A DNA stretch of 64,000 nucleotides from Phallusia mammillata (lineage: Eukaryota; Chordata; Ascidiacea; Phlebobranchia; Ascidiidae): NCBI GenBank assembly GCA_003260075.1, contig QLIY01000039.1:124001-188000 (forward strand), read 5' to 3'. Made by a program: the position numbers and the translations under genes. Below, one piece after another: positions 13,201 through 22,300 of the stretch; the stretch's first letter is position 1, and every line of letters starts with the position of its first letter. The notes beneath the pieces are model-generated. The model was given only the letters and a program-made list of their open reading frames with translations. It had not been told where the DNA came from and did no database searches.

Positions 13201-16200
13201 GCCTACTTCAACGACGTTTGTTTCACAATTTCGACTTGGTTTTTATTTTCTTGCCCAATTCTTGCTTCATGGTAACGAAATTTTAGGTTACAGCCAGGTT
13301 TGGGCTTATTTTTGGGGGTCGGACATTATTTAAGGCTTGTATATGTGGGTTTGGACTAAGTTTTGAGCTTGAACGTTAGGGTTTGGTGCAATTTTAGGCC
13401 ACTTGGTCACAACTCTGGATATAGCGTTTGACAGCCAGTGAAGCTTTTCGTAATCCAAGTTAAGTTCACCGCCTTACGCGTGTTGCTTATCGATTGGGCA
13501 AACCATCCCCACGTTGCCATGTCTGGCCTATTGATGCATCCCTAAATCCGGATTAAAGGAAAAATTGTTAGCGTGCTATATTTAAACTCGAACACGTTAT
13601 AAGTCGATTTTTTAATAAGGCCTCATTAGTCATATTCACCGACTAGATCAATTTGGCAGACTGACCTACATAAAGATTTACGAAATGTAACGAATCGATA
13701 TACACACCTTGCGCGCTTGCACGTTTGTGCAAAGAAAGTATTTGCGACGCAAATAAGGCACAATTGATGTTCAAGCCTGTATCCTGTCCTTCGTATTTAA
13801 GTCCTTTAGATAAACTCAAAATACCGTAACTGTTTGAATTAGAATCAAAGCATGGGTTTCAAGAACGGGGAAATTCACACCCTAGGGAGTGAGTTTGACG
13901 TGCTTTTGGGTTAATTGAAGTAGGAAAAACTCATTGCTAAATCGGTTCTAACTGCACTATATTTTGAGGCCTATAATAGATATATGTTTTGCCATGATCC
14001 TTAACGGATTTATATGATCATATATTTATGTGTTCTTTCTTCTTACAGGCCAAGTTGGAAACGTGATTGCCAACAAAAACGCGAACAGATTAGAATTTGA
14101 ACGGATGGTGGTAAGTTATGGTTTGCATACTTTGGGATAAACTGGTTTGTACAGTGTTTCTTAAGTCTTTGGACTCGGACATAGGCCCGTAGAATGGTTA
14201 CGTGAATCTGGACATCCGAACATATTTTCCAGGTGTTTCTATCTATTTACATCGAACTAGTTTCACGAATGGTTAGCTGGATCCAAAGTAGTTAAAGGCA
14301 TAAAAATAACTTTAAGAGACTTAGAGCATAAAAGTACTTTTTAATTTTCTTTATGTGTTTATGCGTGAGTAGGCAAATTGTGTTGTATTGTAAGGAATCA
14401 CTAAAGTCAAAGGGGGGGGGGCGGCATAAAAACAACTTTAAGAGACTTAGAGCGTAAAAGTACTTTTAAATTTTCTTTATGTGTTTATACGTGAGTAGGC
14501 AAATTGTGTTGTATTGTAAGGAATCACTAAAGTCAAAATAATAATGCTAAATCTCGAATTTATGTCAAGCAACCTAAAAACGCAGCTTTGAACGTTTTTT
14601 AACTATTAATTTTCTTCGTAGGACAACGCAAAGACGTTTATGAAGACTAAAAACGTACCGAAGGACATGCAGACGAGGGTTCTGCGGTGGTACGACTACT
14701 CGTGGTCCCGCGGAACGTTGCGTGGATCCACCGATGTCAACCGACTAGGAATGATGCCTGACACTTTAAAGGTTGAACTCGCTATTCAAGTGAACCTAAA
14801 CACACTAAGAAAGGTAGGGAATACTGCTTCATTAAAAGCGAAGTAAAATTGACAAAAAAAACGTTTTTTATTTAAGACAAAATTTACTCTAAATGTTATT
14901 ATTTTTTAACTTACAATGCGCCAAACTTACTCTTTTGTGAGCTCCCGTCACATACGAAACTTTATGGTAAGGTGTACCTAAGCGCGTTTAGTTATGATCC
15001 AAAAAAATTTGCCCTCCACTGTTTTGTGCTCCATAACGTCAAGGTTGCGCATATATTTCCGGCGTTGCTATTGTTTTAATGCAATAGTGTTCATTCACCA
15101 ATCGAAATAAACTCAACTCAACCTTTTTTCACTCGCATACACCCAGCCAGATATTAAAGATAAAATTCACCGTTAGGAACACACTAAAATCAAAATAATA
15201 TTTTCTCACTAAAATTACCCCTAATGTATGTCAATTTACGTTTTTAGAGGTAGTTCAGCCCCGATGAAGAACCTCTGAATCATGCCAGCATAGATAACGT
15301 CTTGATAAAGCGAATAGCTACTATACAGCAAAATGCCAAAATCTCTTTTTTGTCAAACAATGTCAATAGATAAAGGGGGGGGGGATAAGGTGTACCTAAG
15401 CGCGTTTAGTTATGATCCAAAAAAATGTGCCCTCCACTGCTTTGCGCTCCATAACGTCAAGGTTGCGCATATATTTCCGGCGTTGTGATTGTTTTAATGC
15501 AATAGTGTTCATTCACCAATCGAAATAGACTCAACTCAACCTTTTTTCACTCGCATACACCCAGCCAGATATTAAAGGGGGGGGGGGTAAGGTGTACCTA
15601 AGCGCGTTTAGTTATGATCCAAAAAAATTTGCCCTCCACTGTTTTGTGCTCCATAACGTCAAGGTTGCGCATATATTTCCGGCGTTGCTATTGTTTTAAT
15701 GCAATAGTGTTCATTCACCAATCGAAATAAACTCAACTCAACCTTTTTTCACTCGCATACACCCAGCCAGATATTAAAGATAAAATTCACCGTTAGGAAC
15801 ACACTAAAATCAAAATAATATTTTCTCACTAAAATTACCCCTAATGTACGTCAATTTACGTTTTTAGAGGTAGTTCAGTCCCGATGAAGAACCTCTGAAT
15901 CATGCCAGCATAGATAACGTCTAGATTAAGCGAATAGCTACTATATAGCAAAATGCCAAAATCTCTTTTTTGTCAAACAATGTCAATAGATAAAGCACAT
16001 GTTGCACAAACAATGTCATCCAAAATTTCAAGTCCATGTGCGTTTTACCCTTCTTGATTGAGGTTAACCTGGATAACGTTGTAAAAAGAAGGGGGGGGGG
16101 GACAAACAATGTCATCCAAAATTTCAAGTCCATGTGCGTTTTTTTTAACTTCGTGATTTTTTTACCCTTCTTGATTGAGGTTAACCTGGATAACGTTGTA

Positions 16201-19200
16201 AAAAGAAAACAGCAAGTTTAAGCAAATTGCCAAAAATATTTTGTCCAAACCATGTCCTTAGATCAAGCACATTCTGCAGAAATATTTTTGCTCAAAATCC
16301 CCTGGGACTTAAAAATTCAAAAAATGTAAACTCATTTGACCTTTCCAACTATTTTTATCACTACAGGTGTCCATATTCCGGCTAGTACAGCCCGAATTCC
16401 TCTATCACCTGGTACTTAAGATGAAATCGTGTATTTACACCCCAGGGGATCTTATTTGTCGTCAGGGCGAGGTCGCAAGAGAAATGTTTATTATAAGTCA
16501 CGGGATTCTGGAGGTGGTCAGGTTAGTAAGGCCCGCGGCCCCACTTATGGCCCATTTGGGTCGTTTTATCAAGACCAGTGTCTATCGTATTTTGCATATC
16601 TCTGTGTGTATGTGCGGTGTGGTGAAGCTGTGATGTGGAAATTAGGGGGAAACACCTGAGCGTGTACTCTGGTGATGTAATAGATTGGAAAGGGAGTTAT
16701 CTCTTGGATTTAGGGATTGGTTGTCCAAGGAATCAGATTGTGTGGACACGTTAGATTTAGAGCATTACCTAACCAAAATTCTTTACCCTTGTATGTAAAT
16801 TATGCGACCTGTGATATTAAATTTCTGCAAATAATGTTTTGTACAGTTTATTAACAAACAACCTTTGCAATTTGTCTGATCAACTGCTGTTTTAAAGCTA
16901 TGCATTTGTCTAATTTGGTGCTTAGAATTAAAATCCTGCCGCTTGCTTTGGTTTTTGGGTGTCGGAAAACACCTGTAATTGCTTTTGGTCACGTCATAAT
17001 TTGTAATTCAGTTTTAATGTGATGCCAACAGCAACAATTTTTATAATCTAGTGTGACTAAAATGTCAAATCCTAGTTGTTGTGTTAGAAGCAACCGTTTC
17101 GTTCAACGACCTTCTCTAAAAATCGATTCGAACAGTTATGTTTCGATAAACGGTTAAAATGTAGATCGATGTACAATAAAATTAAATACGAAATAAAATT
17201 TATGTTTTTTTGAAAGTCTTTAATTATCCGCCCAACTTTCATGCGACCGTTTAACAAAAGTTAAATAAACAAAAATACGCTGTTTTATTTTACATTGTAC
17301 ATCTATACATTCACACAGGGCGTACAGAAATATTTTGTAAATGGGGTATAGTTAGAGCTGCCCCTGATCGTTTTATTAAGAAAATGTTTGTATTTGTGCC
17401 AATTAATTAATTGTTGCCAAGTAAAGCAAAATGCACAATTAGCCCTTCAATAAATCTATGATTCCAAAACTGATCCGAAATTAGGACTCAAATCAAAATT
17501 AAGAACGATTTTAAGAGAAAAAAAACATACTTTTTAAAATGTTGTTTAATAAATTTAGGACAATCCTTAAAATAAGTACGATAGGGCAGCCGTAGGTATA
17601 GTTAATACATTTGCTATCCAATACCATTTACGTTCGAGCTGTTACCAAATATTTAAGATTTACAACCTTTTATTTTATTTTATTTTTAGTGAATCCGGCA
17701 CTATTATGGCTCGGTTGAAAGCTGGAGACTTTTTCGGTGAAATTGGAATCCTGAACATAATGAAGGGGGTGAATAAGAGAGTTGCTAATGTAAGGAGCGT
17801 CGGTTACTCTGAGGTTTTCACTCTGGAAGGGGAAGACGTTCTACAAGCTATGGAATATTATCCAGGTAACTAATCATTCGCTGGATTTTTTTACCGGTGT
17901 TCGAACCCAGGACGCTCCCGATCAAGGTTTGCATGTTTTGTTTTGGATCAGGCGCGCCGGACCACTCGGCCAAGTTCCTGCCCTGATAAACATGAGGTGC
18001 TGGCGTTACCTAGCGATCAATCTAAAAATTGTTCAATTGTCTCTGGGTGGCCTGTTGGATAATTTGTTTTTATCTTCAAATTTAAACATGGGTAACAACA
18101 CTTAAGTAGCTTTTTTGCTAAAAGGCTGTCAGAAAAAAATGGTCGTCGTCTGCAACCATACAAATAGGTCACAAAACATCACCATTTAAGGACTTAACAT
18201 GTAAAGTAAAATGACCAAATGGAATTATTTTTGTTTCTCATTAACCAATGTTCGCTTGTTCTTCGCAGAGGCAAAACGACTTCTTCTTCTCTACGGACGT
18301 CAGCGCCTGGAGGAATCCTCCCAACATCCGGGATCAGATGCTCACGAACTTCTTGTGGAAAAGGAGCAAAGATCGATGAAGATGCGAGAATCCATCGCAA
18401 GCATCGCCTCCAGACGGTTAGTGACGTAATTGTAAAGAGTTGTGACGTCATAAAGACTGAGTTTGTCAACATAGTAATTGAATATTCAATGACGATATTA
18501 AAATTTGAGGTTTGATTAAACGTAAATCATCAAATCAGCTGGTCTGGCATCGTACAATATTGTTTTGTTTACCTTTCGCGTTGGGGGGGGGGCAATACCT
18601 TGGTAGGGTTTACAAACACGTCTCATTTTAACATAACTTAAAAATTGAGGGGGGGGGGGAACATAGTAATTGAATATTCAATGAAGATATTAAAATTTGA
18701 GGTTTGATTAAACGTAAATTATCAAATCAGCTGGTCTGGCATCGTACAATATTGCTTTGTTTGCCTTTCGCGTTTTTGGTGTGTTAAATCCAATTTATTG
18801 TTTGTAACATTTTGCGCTTCATAGCGTATTGTTATGTGGCATGATTATAGTTACATTGTATCTACAATACCGTGGTAGGGTTTACAAACACGTCTCATTT
18901 TAACATAACTTAAAAATTGAGTTTTTATACATATTATTTTAATAAATCTTTTCATTTTTCAGCAAAGAACGTGCGAAATCAGCCTCTGCTCCAAAGCGTC
19001 GATCAATTCGTCTTCGTTCCACTAAATCTTTCAGCGGAAGAACACCACATCGCGGAGGAACAGAGATGTTGGCAGCATCCGTCGCCTCTTCTCTCAATGT
19101 CCCAACAGTTTTCAACGCTTCCAACAGCGAAGAATCATTCGACCGAGCTTCTCAAATTTCTGGTGATCATAAATAGAATTTGTGAATGGGGTGTTGAATG

Positions 19201-22008
19201 GATTGAATTAAGGGTATTCCCAGACAAGCTTTAACACCTGACAATTAAGTAATAAAAAGATGAGTATAAAGTTAGTTTCTAAGGAAATCCGATTTTAGTA
19301 TCACTTCATTAGTTACCTTGGGGGGGGGGAGGTGAGCATAAATAGAATTTGTGAATGGGGTGATGAATGGATTGAAATAAGGGTATTCCCCTTTTGCTAC
19401 GATTTACAAAATCAAGTAAAAATTGTGCAGTGTGATGTTTTGTCTTTCATATTTTTATTGAGGAACATCGTAGTTGTTCTATTTCAGAGCGTGATTTTAA
19501 GCTTAGAAAATAGAAAACAACACCAGACAAGCTTTAACACCTGACAATTAAGTAATAAAAAAATGAGTATAAAATTAGTTTCTAAGGAAATCCGATTTTA
19601 GTATCACTTCATTAGTTACCTTTCGTGAATTTTAAACTCATTTTAACTTAAATTAAACTCGAGTGTTTTAATGTTTCCAAAGTGGGAGAAAACGATACCG
19701 CCATTGCGAAACCTAAACCTACGGAACCTGAGACGAAAGCAACTTTAAAACTACCTGAAAATAGAGAGGAAAGTCAAGTGATGGAACGGATGAGAGAATT
19801 GGTGAGAAAAATAAAAAAATATTTGTTTGTTTAAACCAGTGATTCCCAACCTTTATCGGCGATTTCATCACTTACCCATTCAAAACGTTTTTATTCCTCC
19901 CAATAGCCAGCATATAGTAGATGTTAAACCAGGGGTCGGCAACCTTTAAGACGGGACGTGGTAATTTACTTGTTGTTTCCATGTGTAAATGACCTCGCCT
20001 GCCAACGTTTTTCTAAATAATAGTGGTCGTGCCAGCAGGTATCAATAATAAGGAGAAAGCAGAGTGTTTCGTGCATGAATTTTAAGACAATGGCACGATA
20101 AAAATTATAAACAAGCAGTGCAACAGGTTAAACAGTTACTTCAATACGAACACGCATATCGGTTGGCGTGCCATGTTAAACCATACAAAGATCATTCAAA
20201 ATTGGGTCTTTTATCACCTTTACAGGCAATGTTTCCAAAGTTAAAATGTCCATTTACCAACCACATGTACAAATTATAGTAAATTTCTCTCCTAATGGGG
20301 GGGGGGGGTTTAAACAGTTACTTCAATACGAACACGCATATCGGTTGGCGTGCCATTAAAAACCATCAAGCGTGTCAACCTTGGGACGCGTGCCAGGGTT
20401 TGCCGACCCCTGTGTTAAACCATACAAAGATCATTCAAAATTGGGTCTTTTATCACCTTCACAGGCAATGTTTCCAAAGTTAAAATGACCATTTACCAAC
20501 CACATGTACAAATTATAGTAAATTTCTCTCCTAATGTTTCTAAATTTCCCCCGGTTAAGAACCACTAATTACGTTTGCACAATATCAGTACAGTGGCTTA
20601 TAATAACCATGTTTGATATTTTCAGGTTGGACAGATGCAGCAGTGCCTCGGTGTCGACCCGAAATCGAACGGCAAACGCGACTCCATCGGTGAAGTTCGC
20701 CGCAAGGTGTCGTACGAGGGCGATGCCATGCAACTTATAGAAATGCAAAAGCAAATCCTGAACGAGGAGAGAAAGAAAGTCAACTCTTTACAAGAAGACA
20801 TCAAATTACTCATGGTAAGACAACGAATTGTCCCTGGACAAAACGGAAGAAGAGAAAATTTCCGTTATTTTATAATAGATACATCAATACTATTTTCATA
20901 TTCTTACTTTTGTAAACGATATTCTAGATAGGTCTTTTTGGGCTGGCAAATAGCAGCTTAGATCAACAAATAAACAAATGCTGACATTGTACCTTTTGAA
21001 ACAAAATCTAAAACAAGTCAAGCTTAATTTTATTTACATTGTTACTTCATCAAATTTGCCATTAATGAACGGGGGGGGGGAAATTTCCGTTATTTTAGAA
21101 TAGATACATCAATACTATTTTCATATTCTTACTTTTGTAAACGATATTCTAGATATGTCATGCTTTACATGGCCTTTTTGGGCTTGCAAATAGCAGCTTA
21201 GATCAACAAATAAACAAATGCTGACATTGTACTCTTTGAAACAAAATCTAAAACAAGTCAAACTTAATTTTATTTACATTGTTACTTCATCAAATTTGCC
21301 ATTAATGAACGATTTCGTAAAACAGCAAAGACACTGTAAAAACATGGCTTATCGGGTCAAGTGTCCTTTTATTTTAATATGTCCAACGGGTACTGGGTAT
21401 GTTAGGTTCGCAACAGTTTGGCCGCAGGTTGGGGGGGGGGGTTTATCAAATTTCTTCTCATGCAGTAACTATATATAGAGCATGTTTGAACACGAACAAT
21501 CAAATCCATGTTGTGTTTTTCCTTAATGCAGGAGAAGCTAGAGAACACCATGAAACAAGAATCTCCCCGCACAAAGAGAAGTTCAAAAAACCTGGTTTCC
21601 AATAACAACAACAACGGCGGAGTGGGCGATCGTGTGAGAATGAGTTTCTTGTTCGGTGAAGAATCAGACGGGTCCTCTGATCGTGAATTCAGCAAAATCC
21701 GACCGGTCCATTCAACAAGTTTCCCTAAACTTAGCAAGCACGCGAGCTGCTTATCGACTTCTGCGAGTCAAGAATTTACACAGACCGCGCCAAAGTCGAC
21801 CAGCGGAAGAAGGAAAAACCGATGGCCGATTCTCAATGCAGCTCTAAGGCTAAGGAAGTTTCAAAGACGGCCAACATTGGTACAAGGCGCCACGCCGTCA
21901 AGAAGAGTGGACTTGAGAAGCTGTGGTCGCCTGCTGGAGGGACAAGACGAAAATGGATTCGAAATTGTGGACTTAGTCGGCGATGTCATGAAAGAATCAA
22001 CCAGATGA
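1287..22008 (+). CDS. Cyclic-nucleotide-gated cation channel, alpha-type (CNGA-like), 16 exons
   Basis: Joined exons: 1287-1527, 4446-4648, 6689-6830, 7963-8231, 8888-9024, 11844-11994, 12217-12275, 14049-14110, 14622-14813, 16367-16521, 17690-17865, 18269-18416, 18963-19162, 19683-19801, 20626-20814, 21532-22008. All junctions are GT-AG and keep one frame, giving about 973 codons to TGA. Exon 3 encodes S1. Exon 4 encodes S2-S4 ([32 protein letters not shown]). Exon 5 encodes S5, and exon 6 the pore with filter TLTTIGE; the glutamate marks an alpha subunit, since beta subunits have Gly there. Exon 7 encodes S6, exons 8-9 the C-linker, and exons 10-12 the cyclic-nucleotide-binding domain (FGEIGILN). 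Exon 15 has a heptad-like coiled coil, as in the CLZ domain. CNG channels are tetrameric plasma-membrane cation channels opened by cGMP or cAMP in sensory cells. The usual RRTAN motif reads KRVAN here. The first exon or start codon is unproven. Many introns contain gap-join duplications. Confidence 0.88.
2393..2736. mobile_element. hAT-type MITE, TSD GACTAGTA
   Basis: Ends CAGGGGTCGGCAACC and GGTTGCCGACCCCTG form a 15-bp perfect terminal inverted repeat. GACTAGTA is duplicated exactly on each side (2385-2392 and 2737-2744). Near the left end an N (2423) separates two similar starts (2393 and 2444), so the left part is probably doubled by an assembly join. Related ends occur at 19930, 20412 and 57475. 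Confidence 0.88.
3365..3415 (+). other. 51-base G run (probable gap placeholder)
   Basis: Uninterrupted G. Other long runs are 10172-10205, 26339-26386, 30926-31001, 32391-32435, 35288-35320 and 36314-36351. They give frames of poly-Gly or poly-Pro that are not genes. Confidence 0.7.
4649..6688 (+). other. CNG gene intron 2
   Basis: Holds the SINE-like repeat at 5538-5690 and a direct duplication of a 23-24-bp unit containing GCGGCCGC (about 5996-6042). No coding exon found. Confidence 0.5.
5538..5690 (+). repeat. tRNA-derived SINE-like repeat
   Basis: GGTTCGAATCC at 5559-5569 is a good RNA polymerase III B box. It is followed by a tail (ACCACATGGGAATG...) also seen after the B box at 50331-50342. 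No complete cloverleaf or matching acceptor stem is present, so this is a SINE or tRNA relic, not a functional tRNA. Confidence 0.5.
7509..7650 (-). repeat. SINE-like repeat tail
   Basis: ACTGGGATCAGCTCTGAAGC at 7517-7536 matches, in opposite orientation, the segment at about 63359-63379 and resembles 10547-10567. The associated AAGGGAATGCTTAG block resembles the tail after the B box at 5559. These look like dispersed copies of one tRNA-derived SINE family. Confidence 0.4.
8232..8887 (+). repeat. Decayed tandem copies of exon 4 end in CNG intron
   Basis: The last bases of exon 4 (GGTTTCTGAAGGG..GGGC-AAAAC) and the adjoining intron recur about every 130 bp, at about 8312 and 8449. Each copy has drifted and is out of frame. 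The copies carry TTCTACAGGTTAGT-like donor remnants (TTTTACAGGCTTAT, TTATAGGTGG). They are not separated by G runs, so this looks like a real old tandem duplication of an exon-intron boundary. Confidence 0.6.
9019..9300 (+). repeat. Duplicated exon 5 donor region at a G-run join
   Basis: CCTGAAGGTAAGAAACC, the exon 5 splice donor, occurs at 9018-9034 and again just after the G run at 9152-9161, followed by about 130 bp of near-identical sequence. The second copy lacks the rest of exon 5. It is best explained by an unmerged contig overlap, so only the first copy should be used in gene models. Confidence 0.7.
9301..11843 (+). other. CNG gene intron 5, remainder
   Basis: Apart from the MITE copy at 10108-10315 and a SINE-like tail at 10547-10600, I see no exon or RNA gene. 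AAGGTCACATCAGTGCAGCT at 10662-10681 recurs at 29322-29341, marking another dispersed repeat. Confidence 0.45.
10108..10315 (-). mobile_element. Second copy of the 955-1117 MITE, inverted
   Basis: Read on the minus strand it carries CCTTAAAAAAAC-type ends, the same GGGGGACCG hairpin and the segment ACACTTGCGGTCTC (+ strand) that is inverted at 1002-1020. A 34-base G run (10172-10205) replaces part of the interior. Confidence 0.65.
12276..14048 (+). other. CNG gene intron 7
   Basis: Holds the MITE above, a gap-join duplication (about 12766-13003, G run 12874-12883) and a low-identity dispersed repeat at about 13016-13430. That repeat resembles, in opposite orientation, 42280-42480 (shared CCTGACTT-ACACTAGGCC-like block). 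No exon recognised. Confidence 0.45.
12334..12460. mobile_element. hAT-type MITE, TSD CTCCAAAC/CTCCGAAC
   Basis: Starts CAGCGGTTTCCAACC and ends GGTTGGGAACCACTG. The flanks CTCCAAAC (12326-12333) and CTCCGAAC (12461-12468) match at 7 of 8 bases. The same family, with the internal block ACCACATG, occurs at 19836, 56479 and about 59851. Confidence 0.8.
14939..15990 (+). repeat. Triplicated intron segment around two G runs
   Basis: The block beginning AAGGTGTACCTAAGCGCG is present at about 14970, 15388 and 15589. The copies are separated by G runs at 15375-15384 and 15577-15587, and the outer two are longest and nearly identical. Small base differences suggest two haplotypes. I treat it as an assembly-join artefact inside CNG intron 9. 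Confidence 0.65.
17890..17985 (-). repeat. tRNA-Leu/Ser-like relic or SINE head
   Basis: On the minus strand TGGCCGAGTGGTC resembles a type II tRNA A box and GGTTCGAACAC a B box, about 60 bases apart. The sequences flanking the two boxes do not pair as an acceptor stem, so a working tRNA is unlikely. It lies in CNG intron 11, just after the donor at 17865. Confidence 0.45.
19836..20570. mobile_element. MITE interrupted by a second MITE (nested)
   Basis: The outer element begins CAGTGATTCCCAACCTTTATC and ends GGTTAAGAACCACTAA; it belongs to the 12334-12460 family. A different element (19930-20412) is inserted inside it. A G run at 20297-20308 joins two versions of the interior. No clean target duplication of the outer element remains. 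Confidence 0.6.
19930..20412. mobile_element. hAT-type MITE, TSD TGTTAAAC, nested
   Basis: Starts CAGGGGTCGGCAACC and ends GCCGACCCCTG. The flanks 19922-19929 and 20413-20420 are both TGTTAAAC. The body is partly duplicated around the G run at 20297-20308. The first version lacks the right terminus and runs straight into GTTAAACCATAC, whereas the second has it. Confidence 0.78.
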
Positions 22009-22300
22009 TTTTTAAGACTTTATTTCATACGTTTTTTTGCACAGATTGTTGTTTTATCTTCGCAGCTTATATTCTGCACACGTTTTTTCCTATGATGGGC
22101 AGGTAAACAATTGCATCAAGCAAACATGAAATTAATAACGCTTCTTCTACTAGTCAAATGAACCAAAACCAAAAAAATCACTGAGCAACACCTCATTTCC
22201 GACAAAAAAATTGCTGTCCTTGCACGGTGATATATTCATTGTCGATGAGGAGAAATAAAATATCAATTTAAAATTTGTGTTTTCGATTAGATGTCACCAG
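22009..22300 (+). promoter_or_regulatory. Probable CNG 3' UTR and polyadenylation signal
   Basis: AATAAA at 22254-22259 lies about 250 bases after the TGA at 22006-22008, a reasonable distance for an animal 3' UTR. The satellite starts soon after. Confidence 0.5.

Noticed and set aside
14939..15990. Recent biological tandem triplication
   Set aside because: The copies are separated by the same 10-11-base G runs seen at other joins, so unmerged contigs are more likely.
17890..17985. Functional tRNA-Leu on the minus strand
   Set aside because: A and B boxes are visible, but the acceptor stem arms do not pair.
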